A DNA stretch of 64,000 nt from Gambelia wislizenii (Eukaryota; Chordata; Lepidosauria; Squamata; Crotaphytidae), in assembly GCA_030847615.1 (NCBI GenBank), contig JAUMIR010000002.1, forward strand, positions 242,935,809-242,999,808, in the 5' to 3' direction. Within the stretch, counting starts at the first letter, position 1. Each line of letters begins with the position of its first letter. Below are positions 22,424 through 33,436 of this stretch, in pieces. Under the pieces are notes generated by a model that did not search any database, had not been told where the DNA came from, and was given only the letters and a program-made list of their open reading frames with translations. The translations under genes were made by a program, and so were the position numbers.

Positions 22424-23060
22424 ATGGCTCTCCAGATAATGCTGGTCTACTCCCATTATCTCCAACAATTGGCCATGCTGGCCAGGGCTAACAGAAGTTG
22501 CAATCTCACAACATCTGGAGGTCACATGTCTCCCACCTCGTCCTAGGAATCACACAACAAGGCACTTCCTATAGTTTGATAATCTAAGATGAGGGTGGAA
22601 ACCATGTGCACCCCAGATGCTTTGGATTGCAAATCCCAGCAGTCCAAGTCAGCTCAGCCAGTGGTGATGAATGAGGGGAATTACTTTCCAACAACGTCTA
22701 GAGGGTTTCATAATTTCTACCCTTGTCTAAGTATGTATGACAACTTGTTCCCACTAGCAAGCCCAGAATAACAATAGTGCATATGACCCATTGTGCTTAA
22801 TGTGTAATGCTTAATTGCAAAAAGTGAGTTTTCCCCATGATTCTTAATCTACATAAGAAAAAAGGACCTTTAAATTAATGTTTGATGGAACTGAATCAGT
22901 TTTAAGAGATCAATATGGTGCAATCCCAAACATATTTACCCAGAAGTGTTGCTGGGTCCAATGGGATTTACTCTTGAGTTATAATAGTCTATATACTTAA
23001 GTGCAGACAAACATGCTTGTACACAGCTGAACTTTGATGTGAGCTTTCAAAAAGATAAAC
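22424..23060. other. Mostly unassigned; decayed hAT-type fragments
   Basis: 22430-22525 (TTGGCCATGCTGGCCAGGGC, ACATCTGGAGG) and 22600-22640 resemble pieces of a common amniote hAT-derived repeat. The remainder is unassigned. Confidence 0.4.
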
Positions 23061-23065
23061 TTAAA

Positions 23066-23455
23066 ATGTTATTTATTTATTATTTATTTATTGTATTTAT
23101 ACCCCGCTCTTCAGCCACAAAGGCTATCAGAGTGGCTTACAAGTAGTTAATTTAACAGTTCCCTGCCCTCAGGCTTACAATCTAAATAAGGCACGACACA
23201 TAAGGAAAAGGGAATGGCAGTGGAGGTAGGATTAAACCCAGCAGATACAGCTGGTTCTTCTCTCCCTCTAAGGGCAGGGTGGTGGCAGTTGGGCTGGAGG
23301 GAAGGCCTGTCTCCTTCTTCTGGGCCCAGGCCTGATGGAGTTCTGTCTGCCTCTTCTTCTCTCCTTCCAAGGGCAGGGCAGTGGCAGTTGGGATGGAAGG
23401 AGGGCCTTTCCTCTGCTTCTGGGCCCAGGCTTGATGGAGTTCTGCTTGTTTGAAT
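23066..23455 (-). mobile_element. L2/SINE-type 3' tail with 99-bp tandem duplication
   Basis: TTATTTATTGTATTTATACC plus CCGCTCTTCAGCC and GTGGCTTACAA form the reversed 3' end of a retroposon common in squamates. It is followed by AGGCTTACAATCTAA text and by two tandem units of 99 bp built on AGGGCAGGG...TGGCAGTTGGG (starting about 23271 and 23370). Confidence 0.6.
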
Positions 23456-24390
23456 ATATATTTTTAAACCCACTTTAAATTTTGAGAAATCATCATTTTT
23501 AATTATCAGGCCTAAAACCCAAAAAATCTGAGCCAGATGTCTCATGTTCCCACCAAGCAAATACACGCAGATGATCATAATATGAATAATGCACCCAGTT
23601 TTGCTTTGCCAGTATTTTGTAGCAGAACAGAGAGTCCCAGATGCTGGGTGGCTAGTATCCCGTCTTCAAGTTCCACTGATGGTCAAGGGTGTCATGATGG
23701 CCTGACCTGCCCATCATGGGAGTTCATCTCAACAACTTACACTTTACAACATTGGAAATTCCACTCCTTATTTGGAAATGGGAATTGGGTAGGAGAACCT
23801 CATTGAATAAACATGTCGTCACATCACTTGACTGGATAGCCACTCTGATTGGGCAAAGGCAGAGCCAATCAGGAATTACCACAAAGACTTTAAAAGTTCT
23901 GATTTTTCCTTTGTTCCGGGCTGAGCCCATGGCCTAGCGGCCTCATGGTCTCTGAGCACATGGACACATAACTGAAGCCTCATGCCTTGTGCGGGTGGTG
24001 AGAGCCTCGAGCCATGGAGTAATCAACAAGATACAAACTGTGATAACAAAAAGTTGGGGGAGCCAATCTTTCTCAAAGGCCTTAAAATGATATTAGACTT
24101 CAGGAGGAAGTCCATATCCGAAAAGGACTCTGAATTCCATCACAGAGACTGCTGGTACCTACCAGACTGTAAGCTGCTTTTTCATTTAGTAGCTTAGGGA
24201 AACGTGTGGTTAGTTGCGTTAGTGTTATAATTTATTTCGCAAGTGCTCTGTACTAAATGTATAACTTTGTAAACCCTAAGTTGGAACCAGAGGGAATGTT
24301 TTGCTCCCCCTAAGTAACATAGACCTCTAGAACTAAGTAAAGCTTATCACATTTCTCTATAACTTGCCTCACGTGCCTTCTTGATCAAGC
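23456..24390. other. Unassigned
   Basis: No named repeat. About 23800-24380 has the feel of repetitive non-coding DNA, but no termini or homologue elsewhere in the window were found. Confidence 0.35.
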
Positions 24391-24621
24391 TATCAGGAAT
24401 TTCTCTAGGATAGAGAAAAGGGTTATTATTGTTTTCTTTAACACAGCCTGTCTAGTTCTCACTGCACTAGACATGAAAAGGGGTAAAGTCAGTGAGTGGT
24501 GGTGGCCTGCCTTATAAAAGGGATTTCTAGACTAGAGAACCCTTGAGAGTATGTTTTCAGGTTGTACAAATAAGTTGGAAGCCTTCCCTTCCTGCTGAAA
24601 GAGAAGGGCCAGCTTATGACA
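24391..24621 (+). mobile_element. LTR-like direct repeat, copy 1
   Basis: 231 bp, beginning TATCAGGAATTTC and ending CTTATGACA. A TATA-box-like TTATAAAAGG lies at about 24511-24520. It differs from copy 2 (25260-25490) at about six positions, mostly transitions. TGGTGGCGCAG follows immediately, which could be a primer-binding site but could also be chance. Confidence 0.6.
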
Positions 24622-25259
24622 TGGTGGCGCAGTTTTGAACCAAGGGCAAGTATGAGGAATGGAGGTGAACAGATTCCCTGCTTGTGGTGTTAGGGAAGGC
24701 TGGGCTTTATAGTTCTTTCGGTGTGTGTGTGTGTCTGTCTATAGTTTCCTCTGAGTCCTCTGTTTGGCTTTTCTTTGTTGCAGCCGGTGGCTGGCTTGTG
24801 TGTGTGTTTTCCAGGAGGTGTGGGAAGGCATTCCTTCTCTGGGGTTGTACCTCTGCGAGTGAGGGGGGGGGTTCTTCCTCCCTGGCTTTACCACTTGCGA
24901 TCTGTGTGTGTGTGTTTTTAGCACACGTTGGCCTGCTCCAAAAGCTGTGGAACTTGTTTTTGTGTCTTTACATGGCTGCACAGCCAAATTTCTCAAAGCT
25001 GTAGAATTGGTTTTATATGTCTTTCAGCTTCCCTTTGTGTATTGAGTACTAATGAGTACCAATTGAGTACCAATACTGAGGCCAATGAGTACCTAGCTTG
25101 TGGGGGCAATTAGCTAACGCAGTGGAAACTGCTTAATGCAGTGTAGATGTGTAAATTGCTATTGCTTAAAACAGTTTGTAAGCCGCTCTGATAGCCTTGT
25201 GGCTGAAGAGTGGGGTATAAATAACTAATAAATTAATTAAATAAATAAATATTGATGGC
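24622..25259. other. Interval between the LTR-like repeats
   Basis: 638 bases with TG microsatellites and no gag or pol homology. GAGTACCAAT units are repeated at 25048-25093. About 25165-25250 is an L2-type LINE tail (TTTGTAAGCCGCTCTGATAG ... AATAAATAAAT). There is no purine tract before copy 2, unlike a standard LTR element. Confidence 0.55.
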
Positions 25260-25490
25260 TGTCAGGAATTTCTCTAGGATAGAGAAAAGGGTTATTATTG
25301 TTTTCTTTAACACAGCCTGTCTAGTTCTCACTGCACTAGACATGAAAAGGGGTAAAGTCAGTGAGTGGTGGCGGCCTGCCTTATAAAAGGGATTTCTAGA
25401 CTAGAGAACCCTTGAGAGTGTGTTTTCAGGTTGTACAAATAAGCTGGAAGCCTTCCCTTCCTGCTGAAAGAGAAGGGGCAGCTTATAACA
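25260..25490 (+). mobile_element. LTR-like direct repeat, copy 2
   Basis: 231 bp, beginning TGTCAGGAATTTC and ending CTTATAACA, so the TGT...ACA termini typical of LTRs are intact here. The same TTATAAAAGG box is present. The flanks (CAAGC before copy 1, AAGGG after copy 2) do not form a convincing target duplication. Confidence 0.6.
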
Positions 25491-25908
25491 AAGGGGTCCT
25501 GGAACATGTACCTAAATCTAATTGTGAGTCCCAGCCAGAGCAGATCCAATGAATCTATTGCTGAATGGTAAATTTTTTGGATGCTTTTTGCCACCTTTTG
25601 TTTATGAATCCCCTGCTTGCTTTCAGAGATACCAGAGACTTTTGGGTTATCTACTTGAGGCGGGAATAAATGGAGTACCTCATAGTAATGGCATTTTGCA
25701 ACAGCAGAAACATGTCTTAATGGTTTTTCTGGCCTCAGGAGCCCCCATAAGCCTCACATTCCAGATGGTAACCACGAGTGATTTTCTGTGGTTAGTTCGT
25801 TGCCACCACCATTAGTTTCTTTTTAAAAAGTCATCCAAGGTGCGTTGAAGCGATAGAGTGGTTTTTTCAATTTTATTGGAAAGAAAAACAAAAAATAACT
25901 ATACTATT
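25491..25908. other. No recognised feature
   Basis: An open frame at 25549-25815 has no recognisable protein pattern. No repeat edges. Confidence 0.35.
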
Positions 25909-26290
25909 TTATCGCCTTAGCAAGCGATCATGAAGGCGAAAATACAACGTGGTGGCAGCGGGTGGTTGCCCTGCTAGCAAGCCTCCCCTGTTCTCGCCCA
26001 GCCAATCAGCTTTTTGCTTCCCTTCGAATATCCTGTCATTTGATTGTCCAGACAGGTTGTCCAGACAGTCAACTGGCGGCAACAACAGTTCTCCTGCAAC
26101 AGGACCTAGGCAGTCAACTGGAGGCGGCAGGGCAACAGAGCGAGTCACCCTCAGAAATTCTGGGAAAGTGTGGAATGCTGAGAAGGGGGAGGAGCAATTT
26201 AAAAATCCACCGGCCTACCTTACAGCATTGTTGTGAGGTCTACTAGGCATTTTGGGGGAGTTTTTTAATGGCGTATGTTACGCCAGGTAC
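25909..26290 (-). mobile_element. Family R repeat, copy R3
   Basis: On the minus strand it begins GTACCTGGCGTAACATACGCC and runs through CTCCTCCCCCTTCTCAGC, then about 45-bp repeats of a CAGTTGACTGCCTAGGTCC-like unit. This matches R4 (29990-30493) for about 250 bases before the 3' parts differ. Confidence 0.65.
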
Positions 26291-26815
26291 AGTACAATGG
26301 CTCTATACACACTGATTTTTGTGCTTCGCCTCAGGTGTTTATTACTCTAGACTCTTTTGTAAATTCTTCCAAATGCACTATATGCCGTTGCTAATCTGTG
26401 ATCGATCTCTTTGTCAATCTTGGCATCTGAGGAGATGATGCTTCCAAAGTAGGTGAACTGCTGAACGGCCTTAAGCACAGATCTGCCGACGGCAATGTGG
26501 GGATGATGGTGTTCATCCTGTGGTGCAGGCTGGTAGAGAACTTCTGTTTTCTTCAGGTTGACTTCTAGCCCAAACAGCTCTGCAGCTGTTGCGAAGCAGG
26601 ATGTTAGGCACTGCAGAGCTGCTTCTGTGTGGGCAACAAGGGCAGCAGCAACAGCGAAGAGCAGCTCACAGACTAGATAGTTTAGAGGCTTAGTGTGAGC
26701 CCTCAGACGGCTTAAGTTAAACAAGCTACCATCAGTACGGTAACGTATATAGATGCCGTCTTCTTCTTCGAGCTCTGCCACAGTCCTTTGGAGCATCATG
26801 CTGAAGAAGATAGTT
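26291..26815 (-). mobile_element. LINE-X internal fragment
   Basis: Matches the middle of the LINE-X reverse transcriptase (from MMLQR to the LRRRTKISVYRA region) but lacks both the 5' part and the normal 3' terminus. The catalytic FADD has become FAVAA. Coding identity to the 48.9-kb copy is otherwise high. An internal fragment is not what simple target-primed insertion produces, so a later deletion or rearrangement against R3 is likely. Confidence 0.85.
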
Positions 26816-26984
26816 CATCATGCTGGTTATAATACAGAATGATATTATAAACAGTTTTATACATCCAAAATGCACGTATGTTCCCTTCTATGTTCCTCAA
26901 AGATATTCAAATATGATTAAAATATAAGAACCAGTCCATAAATAACATGGGAAATCTCATACAGGAACAAATACATTTATGGAA

Positions 26985-27132
26985 ACTATGAGAAAAGCCA
27001 CGAAAAGCCATTTGTTTTCGCCATTTTGGGCCTCCTCTTTCTGAATAGTGTGGATTGGTGCAGGATCCCATTTAGACAGGTAGGATTCTGAGCAAATTCC
27101 ATGAGGGGTATTTTCACTATCTAGACAACCCC
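26985..27132 (-). mobile_element. Family M fragment, copy M5
   Basis: The end at 27132, inverted, reads GGGGTTGTCTAGATAGTG, the family M terminus. Only about 150 bases remain, between the inverted Penelope terminal copy and the body of the Penelope element. Confidence 0.55.
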
Positions 27133-27179
27133 ATTATCAGTAAGGTCGAGAATAAGCGAGTCACATCTTTGACAGTATT

Positions 27180-27864
27180 GTTAACTTTAGATGTCACAGC
27201 TTTATGTACATCTATTCCCCATGAGGAGTCCAGACCTGCGATTGAGACTGTTTTGAATAAGAGGGATAACTTTTATAACTCAAAGCATTTTTATGCCTCT
27301 CTTGAACATTATCTTTGAAAATAATTATTTTTTGTTTAATTTGGGCTATTTCTTTCAAATCAAAGGGGTGGTGACGGGAAGTCCCGTGACTCCAAGTGTG
27401 GCTAACTTATACATGGTTGAATTGGAACAAAAAGTGATCTTGAACCCAGATGTGAATCCTTACAAAACTTTACAACATATGTTGATGATATTTTTATTCT
27501 GATTTCAAGTGTGGACCAAGTAGATTATTATTTTTTTGGTTGGATAGAGGACATCAATCCACATATCAAATGTCATGGTCATGCCCATAACCATAGTATT
27601 CCATTTTTTTATATTCTAGTTAAGAAGATTAATAATATGATAAAAGTGTCTGCATTTACTAAACCTACTGGTAAAAATTCCATTCCACACTACTCCAGTA
27701 GTCACAGCCATTCTTTAAAATGGAATTTGCCATATACACAATTTTTAAGAGTCAAACATAATTGTTCTGCTGATAAGGACTTCCATCAGGAAAGTGTAAT
27801 CCTTAAAAGGCAATTTTTGGCAAGAGGTTACCCTGAACATATTATTAACAATTCATATCAGTAG
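27180..27864 (+). pseudogene. Penelope reverse transcriptase remnant
   Basis: Part of the Penelope-like element. The N-terminal block sits in one frame (27293-27502 includes the GSP motif). The YVDD box and everything after it lie in another frame (open from about 27475 to 27864). It is therefore interrupted by a frameshift at about 27440-27474. The GIY-YIG endonuclease domain expected after the reverse transcriptase could not be recognised. Confidence 0.75.
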
Positions 27865-28120
27865 GCTGGACAAATCTGTTGTAAAGATTTGCTCATTTCA
27901 AGACCTAAGCAATCTCAAAATAATATAGTTTGAGAACTGACATTTTCTCCCTTAGCTCATTGTATTGATGATTGTGCGAAGACACTGGCATCTAGTATAG
28001 AGCATGGAGGGGTGTAAGTCTCTGCCTGTGGGAGCATATTACCGCCTTCAGAACTTAAAAGTTCTGTTAGCTCATTCTGATTTTCATCAGTATAAGGTTA
28101 CTGATCCTGCAGGAGTAAAA

Positions 28121-28343
28121 GTGCATCTACACTGTAGAAATAAGGCTGTTTGAGACCACTTTAACTACCATGGCTCCATCCTACAGAATCCTGGGATTTG
28201 TAGTTTTGTGAGGCACCAGCACTCTTTGACAGCGAAGGCTAAAGACCTGGAAAAACTACAAATCCCAGGATCTCATAGGATTGGTGCTACAGCACTTAAA
28301 GTGGTATCAAACTGCATTATTTCTACAGGGTAGATAGATGCAC
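28121..28343. mobile_element. Palindromic MITE nested in the Penelope-like element
   Basis: The left end GTGCATCTACACTGTAGAAA and the right end, inverted, GTGCATCTATCTACCCTGTAG are imperfect inverses. The whole 223 bp folds on itself, with AATCCTGGGATTTGTAGTTTT and its inverse in the arms. Penelope coding sequence resumes after it. No target duplication could be matched. Confidence 0.75.
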
Positions 28344-29219
28344 CCTAAGAGGTCGTTATCCTTGTGGCCATTTCATTCATTGTAAAGTATCTCTACAGGG
28401 ACAGGGACTTCCTGCTGTGTGAACATTTCCAACAAGCTGATCATAATTCTGATTCATTTAAATTTAGTGTTTTACAGGCTGTACGGACTAAAGTCCATCA
28501 GGACAATTTGTTAGTATTGCATAAACAAGAGAGTTTTGGGATATTTAAATTGAATACCGGAGTTCCTTTTGGGTTAAATGACAAATTAGATTATGCTTGT
28601 TTTCTATAGGACCATTCTGACTGAGTTTGTAGTTAAGTATTTGCCTGTATCCCATGGAACAGGGCTAGCTTTAGCACCAGTGAAAAGATGGTTAATCTTT
28701 CACCCTTGCCTCTGCTTATACAGGTGACCTTAATTGATTAATTATTGTTGGTATTTAAGCAACATGAGGATTAGTTTGCAGTATGCAATTGTACTGGGAG
28801 AAAGCTGTGTAATGGCATCAGAAGCATGTTATATCATATAAAAGTGAGGTATTCTGAGGTGTAAGTATATTCCTGACCTCGGTTTCTTGTTGTTATCTTC
28901 ATATATTCTGGCAAGTTTATGGTGTTCTGTTTGAAGAAGCCCTTGCTGGTGAAATGGAAAGAATATTTTCTGGGATCTTCCGCCCTTATCTTTACAACTC
29001 AACGGTGACCATGGTTTTAGCTCTACGATGCTTCAGTAAAGTTTGGTTTTCCTGCTTGCAATGTATTTGTTCCTGTATGAGATTTCCCGTGTTATTTATG
29101 GACTGATTGTCATATTTTAGTCATATTTGAATATCTTTGAGGAACATAAAAGGGAACATATGTGCATTTTGGATGTATAAAACTGTTTATACAGTAATAT
29201 GCTGTATTATAACCAGCAA

Positions 29220-29989
29220 CAGCTAGAGGGCTTCACAGTTCCCACCTCTGATTTAGGTCATTATATCTACTGCACTACTAAGCAGAAATCCTTGAAAAAC
29301 AGGTTGTGTGCTTTTTCACTAAGCAAGCAGAGCTGACATACCATTGTTTGTGGTAAATATGAATAAGTCTGGGCTAAAAGGGGACACATCAGCTCCAAGG
29401 TGTTCAGTGATCATAGTCCTGGATAATTCCATATTGCCATTTGGACTGGTGATCCTCAGCCTTTGGTCCTCCAAATGTGTAGGACTTCAGCCCCCAGCTG
29501 AAGTTGGCTGTGGGGATTCTGTGAAGTCCCATACCAAAGGTTGAGAGGAAGACTCTTGGGAAAGGCTGAGGGCTGCAAAATAGCTTTGGGAGCCACATTC
29601 AACCACAGGACTGTACTTTACCTGTCTTGACCTACATTAATAGGCAGCACCTTGCAGGGTTTCAGGTGGGAATCTTTTCAATTTCTATCTGGAAATGTTA
29701 GGAACTGGTGGCAGCAATGGAGTTGTTTGCTAGGTTAGCTCACATATTTCTTCTGAACGGGTGGATTCATTACTGTACATATCAAAGTTAATACAGCAGC
29801 TTAAACCTTGCAATCATTCAAATGCAAGAGTTACTAAGAGCAGCAGTTACAGATACAGCAGAAGAAGAATTAACAACAAATCCCTCTTTAAATCTACAGT
29901 GCCGTTCAGCCTTTTGTTGGCACATTAATATAAAAATCTGCTCATGGAGGATGGGAGTTAAATGTAGATTTAGGAGTAAATTGAAATTT
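29220..29989. other. Mostly unassigned; decayed hAT-type fragment
   Basis: 29455-29560 (GGTCCTCCAAATGTGTAGG, CAGCCCCCAGCTGAAG, GGGGATTCTGTGAAG) resembles the amniote hAT-derived repeat also seen near 22.4 and 57.7 kb. The rest is unassigned. Confidence 0.4.
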
Positions 29990-30418
29990 CTAGCTGTACC
30001 TGGCGTAACATACTCCATTAAAAAACTCCTCCAAAACGCCTAGTAGACCTCACAACAATGCTGTAAGGTAGGCCAGTGGATTTTTAAATTGCTCCTCCCC
30101 CTTCTCAGCGTTCCACACTTTTCTCAGAATTTCTGAGGGTGACTCGCTCTGTTGCCCCGCCACCTCCAGTTGACTGCCTAGGTCCTGTTGCAGGAGGCCT
30201 GTTGCTGCCGCCAGTTGACTGTCTGGGTCCCATTGCAAGTGGCCTGTCACCACGGCTGCTGTCAGTTGACTGTCTAGGTCCCAATCTGGGTCACAGACTG
30301 AGTGGCAGGAGTAGATTGTGAGGTGGAGAGGGAATTTGCATGAGGTTGGTGGTTGGGTGGGTGGGTGTGTTTCCTGAGCAGCCAGTCAGCACACTGGGAA
30401 AGGCAACATACCAAAGGG

Positions 30419-30490
<72 letters not shown>

Positions 30491-30493
30491 CAT
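29990..30493 (+). mobile_element. Family R repeat, copy R4
   Basis: Begins CTAGCTGTACCTGGCGTAAC. It contains three roughly 46-bp repeats of CAGTTGACTGYCTRGGTCC (30168-30280) and ends CAGCCAGTCAGCACACTGGG ... GGCAACATACC with a 60-bp TA tail (30421-30488). It is the most complete copy of this family here. Confidence 0.7.
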
Positions 30494-31185
30494 AATAGCA
30501 CTGTCAATATATATCATACTTCCAGACTGATAGCAGCAGCATCTCAAAATAAACCCGTGACTCACCCCAGGGAATTAACAAGGATATTCAAATACCTGTA
30601 GAGAATGCTAGTGATTTTACTGTCAGAATGTCAGAGGTAATCATGAATACAGGAGGGGTAGGAAAATTTCTAGGGTTGGAGTGAGGATGGCATTTTAAGG
30701 TATGGTGGGGAGAACTCTTTTTAATCTTCTCAGTTTTGTTGGTGAGGCAAATGAAGCATCTGCTGGATATTTTTTGGAGCATTGTTACTAACAGGTCCAC
30801 AAATATATCATAGTCACTGCCATTGAAACTCATTAATTCTAATAAGCAACAGGGGGACAACACTAGTGGATTTTGCCACTGTTTTACAAATGTAAGCTTT
30901 GGATTTTTTAAAAGAAGCTACCAACAAAATATAGAGACAGAGTGCCTATTTCAAAATGGCACTATGGCAAAACTTCTGCTGGAACGCAGCGTCAGCATCA
31001 TGAGCTGGAAATGAGATCTTTACATTTGCCAGTTAGTTCTTTTCTTAGAAAATGTATTAGACTCAGTTCCTTTCTTTATTTCTCTCTCTCTTAAAAAGAG
31101 GAAAGAAACAAAAATGGCATGCAGTTGACATGCTTGTCAGCTTAGTGTTTTCTGTGTCATTTTCCATATTTTTTCTGACCTTAAA
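30494..31185. other. No recognised feature
   Basis: AT-rich, no repeat edges or exon-like frames recognised. Confidence 0.4.
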
Positions 31186-31512
31186 CTAGCTGACCCAATG
31201 TAACATACACCAGTATAGTAGATTTGAAAGGTTCATATGGTTCAGCTACATGCTATTATTTTAGGAAAAAATATAGCATTGTTTAACATGTGGGTGGTGA
31301 ATGACTGAGGGAGTGAGAGGAGGGAGGGGCCCTTGTGAGGCTGGGGTATAGATGCAGATTGAGTGGCAGGAGTGGATTGTGAGGTGGAGAGGGAATCTGC
31401 ATGTGGGTGGTGATTGGCTGAGGGAGGGGACTGGTTGGCTAAGCAGTCAATCAGCACACTGGGAAAGGAAACATGCACAAGAGTTGTATATAGATAAATA
31501 GAGAGATAGAGA
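31186..31512 (+). mobile_element. Family R repeat, copy R5
   Basis: Begins CTAGCTGACCCAATGTAAC, shares AGTAGATTTGAAAGGTTCA with R2 and AGTGGCAGGAGTGGATTGTG with R4, and ends CAATCAGCACACTGGGAAAG ... followed by an ATAG-type simple tail. Confidence 0.7.
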
Positions 31513-31738
31513 GATGACCTTCTGAACCATTCTTTCTAAATTGATTCCATAACAGTTTTGATCCTACAAGGGCAAAGGGAGGTTTAATTGTTGTTTTCCT
31601 CTCATTATTATTCTTTGTCTCCCCTCTTTAGCAGCAAAATGCAGTACAGTATCTCTACTCAGTAAGAGATAGTGAATCCCTGATTATCTTCGTCATAAGG
31701 ATATGTTCCATCCATTTTCATCACTTTCCCTTATTACA

Positions 31739-32106
31739 TACCCTCCAACATTTCATAGATGAAAACTGGGACACATATGCCCCCCAACATCAGAGCCTGG
31801 TCAAGATGGCAAAAGTTAGTAATGAGGAAGACCACACAAGCTAGGACAGGGTGCAGCAGTTTGCTTTTGCCTGTGCCTCCTGGGAAGGGCACGATTCTGC
31901 TCTCTCTCCTCCTCCTCTCTCTGACAAGTTATTTGAGTACGAACTACTTTTGCACTTTGGATGCACTTTGAAATAAGCTGGAGACCAGGGTGGAAGTGGG
32001 TGAAATAGGAGAGAGAAACTGGGACATTTTAAAAGCAGCTGAAATGTTGGGATGATGGAATTAACAAGGCTGTCCCTGCTAAATTAGGGCAGTTGGGGGG
32101 GGGATG
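31739..32106. mobile_element. Full-length CCTCCAAC-TIR MITE
   Basis: The left end CATACCCTCCAACATTTC is mirrored by a right end reading CAGTTGGGGGGGGATG (inverted, CATCCCCCCCCAACTG, a decayed form). The interior contains GGGACATTTTAAAAGCAGC and TTGCTTTTGCCTG. Fragments occur at 11516, 12230, 39370, 40480 and 43000, and an interrupted full copy at 58907-59476. Non-autonomous, superfamily unassigned. Confidence 0.65.
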
Positions 32107-32640
32107 TTATTATGGCCCAGCTTGGATGTACAGATGAGGTGTGCCATGAGAATGCAACTTTTAACCCTCCTCCAGCCCTGTAAAAATGTAGTAGCTACTA
32201 AACATAGGCTATAGTTTACACTGGGGTTGGAAACCATTTCCAGCTAGGAGCTGCAATCCTTTGGTGCTAACTCCGAGCTGCTAGCCGTGGCGGGGCCAAA
32301 GCAAAGAATCAGCGTCCATTTGTTTCTCATGCCTCTTGCTCCCAGCAGTTCTAAGGTGAAACCTAAAATCGCTATATCACTTGCTACACATCTAGCCTTT
32401 TTCTTGATATTGTTGGACTGCAGCATCCGTTTGACCTAGCCAGCATGGCTCATGGGGAAATATAATGAGAGTTATATTATGACAATGCCTGGAGGGCCAC
32501 ATATCCCCCATCCTTGTGTGGGAGTTTTATTTGCATAGCTGCAGACCCTTTCTCTCTTCCCTCATTTCATCTCAGGATTGTGATCATGTAGATACCACTT
32601 AATCAGCAAGCCAGTTTTTTAATTCCTGTGTGTATATATG
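32107..32640. other. Mostly unassigned
   Basis: Parts of 32230-32530 resemble the decayed hAT-type repeat (CCATTTCCAGCTAGGAGCTG, GGAGGGCCACATATCCCCC). No gene. Confidence 0.35.
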
Positions 32641-32850
32641 TGCCTTCAAGTTGTCTGTCAACTTTTGGCGACCCCATGAATTTCATAGGGTTTTCTTAGA
32701 CAAGGATTTTGCCATTTCCTTCCTCAGAAATATAGCCTATAGCACCTGGTACTGATCGGTGGTCTCCCATCCAAATACTAACCAGGGCTGGTCCTGCTTA
32801 GCTTCCAAGATCAGATGGGATCTGGTGCCTTTAGGGTATTTAGTCCCTAT
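32641..32850 (-). mobile_element. 5S rRNA-derived SINE
   Basis: On the minus strand a 5S rRNA-like segment (GATCTTGGAAGCTAAGCAGG-type, then TTAGTATTTGGATGGGAGAC) precedes a unique body and a CCTATGAAATTCATGGGG tail with ACTTGAAGGCA, the BovB-like module. Confidence 0.85.
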
Positions 32851-32933
32851 TTTCTTCATCTTGTCTGAGTGTGGCTTTTTGTAATATCTTGACTGATAAA
32901 AAGACCTAGAGTTAATTAAGAGCTTGCATATTT

Positions 32934-33431
32934 TGTTGGGGCGTAGAAAGACGTGCTGTGTCCACCACGACCACCTGCAGAGTTGTTCCACGTCGACAGG
33001 ACGCCAAGGAGAAGGTTTCTGGAGAGACTTCTGTAAAAGACTTCAGGCTGAGAAGGAAAAATTCCTTCACCCCAGCACACTGCCTTGAGCTCTGGCTTGC
33101 CAAATAAAGACAGCAACAAGGCCAGCCTTCACTCAACTTGAGGGCTTTAATCTTTGTTTGCAGTATATTTACAATAAATATACAGAGTATAGGACAATCT
33201 CTCTTAAACCAACAAACTGCTTCGCCAACCACCATCCACAACAAACCTACACTGGAGATAATTCCCATCTCCTTTTTATAGGCAGTTAAACAATGTCTGT
33301 TACATCAGGCATCTCAGGTGTGCATACTCTCAAATGCTAACTCACACACACACCTGCCGTTGGAGCTTAACTACTTTCATTTCTAAGCTTACAGCTCCAT
33401 CTTGTGGTCACATCCATGTCATTTCCTGATA
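32934..33431 (-). mobile_element. Solo LTR with 5-bp target duplication
   Basis: 498 bp flanked by a perfect TATTT duplication (32929-32933 and 33432-33436). On the minus strand it runs from TATCAGGAAATGAC (TG of the usual TG start mutated to TA) to CGCCCCAACA. It has a TATA box CCTATAAAAAGG, and about 130 bases later a GATTAAA poly(A)-signal-like sequence followed by GT-rich DNA. This is the architecture of an LTR. No internal region is present, and the retrovirus-like or Gypsy-like origin cannot be decided. Confidence 0.75.
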
Positions 33432-33436
33432 TATTT

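Larger units (their letters stand above)
26821..29218 (+). mobile_element. Penelope-like element with inverted terminal copies
   Basis: About 157 bp at 26821-26976 recurs inverted at 29060-29218 with roughly 90% identity by eye. Between them the plus strand encodes Penelope-type reverse transcriptase blocks: LDVTALCTSIPHEE near 27187, GSPVTPSVANLYM near 27380-27415, TYVDDIFIL at about 27475-27501, and KPTGKNSIPH...LRVKHNCS near 27661-27770. A C-terminal FGLNDKLDYACFL lies at about 28567-28606. One frameshift lies between the GSP block and YVDD, and stops follow. M5 and a MITE are nested inside. Confidence 0.8.

Noticed and set aside
24622..24640. TGGTGGCGCAG after the first LTR-like repeat as a primer-binding site
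   Set aside because: Kept only as a possibility: similar text occurs at the head of squamate tRNA SINEs, and the second repeat is not preceded by a polypurine tract.
25909..30493. R3 and R4 as a pair of inverted repeats bracketing one large mobile unit
   Set aside because: R copies occur singly elsewhere in both orientations and the outer parts of R3 and R4 differ, so the inverted layout is probably coincidental.
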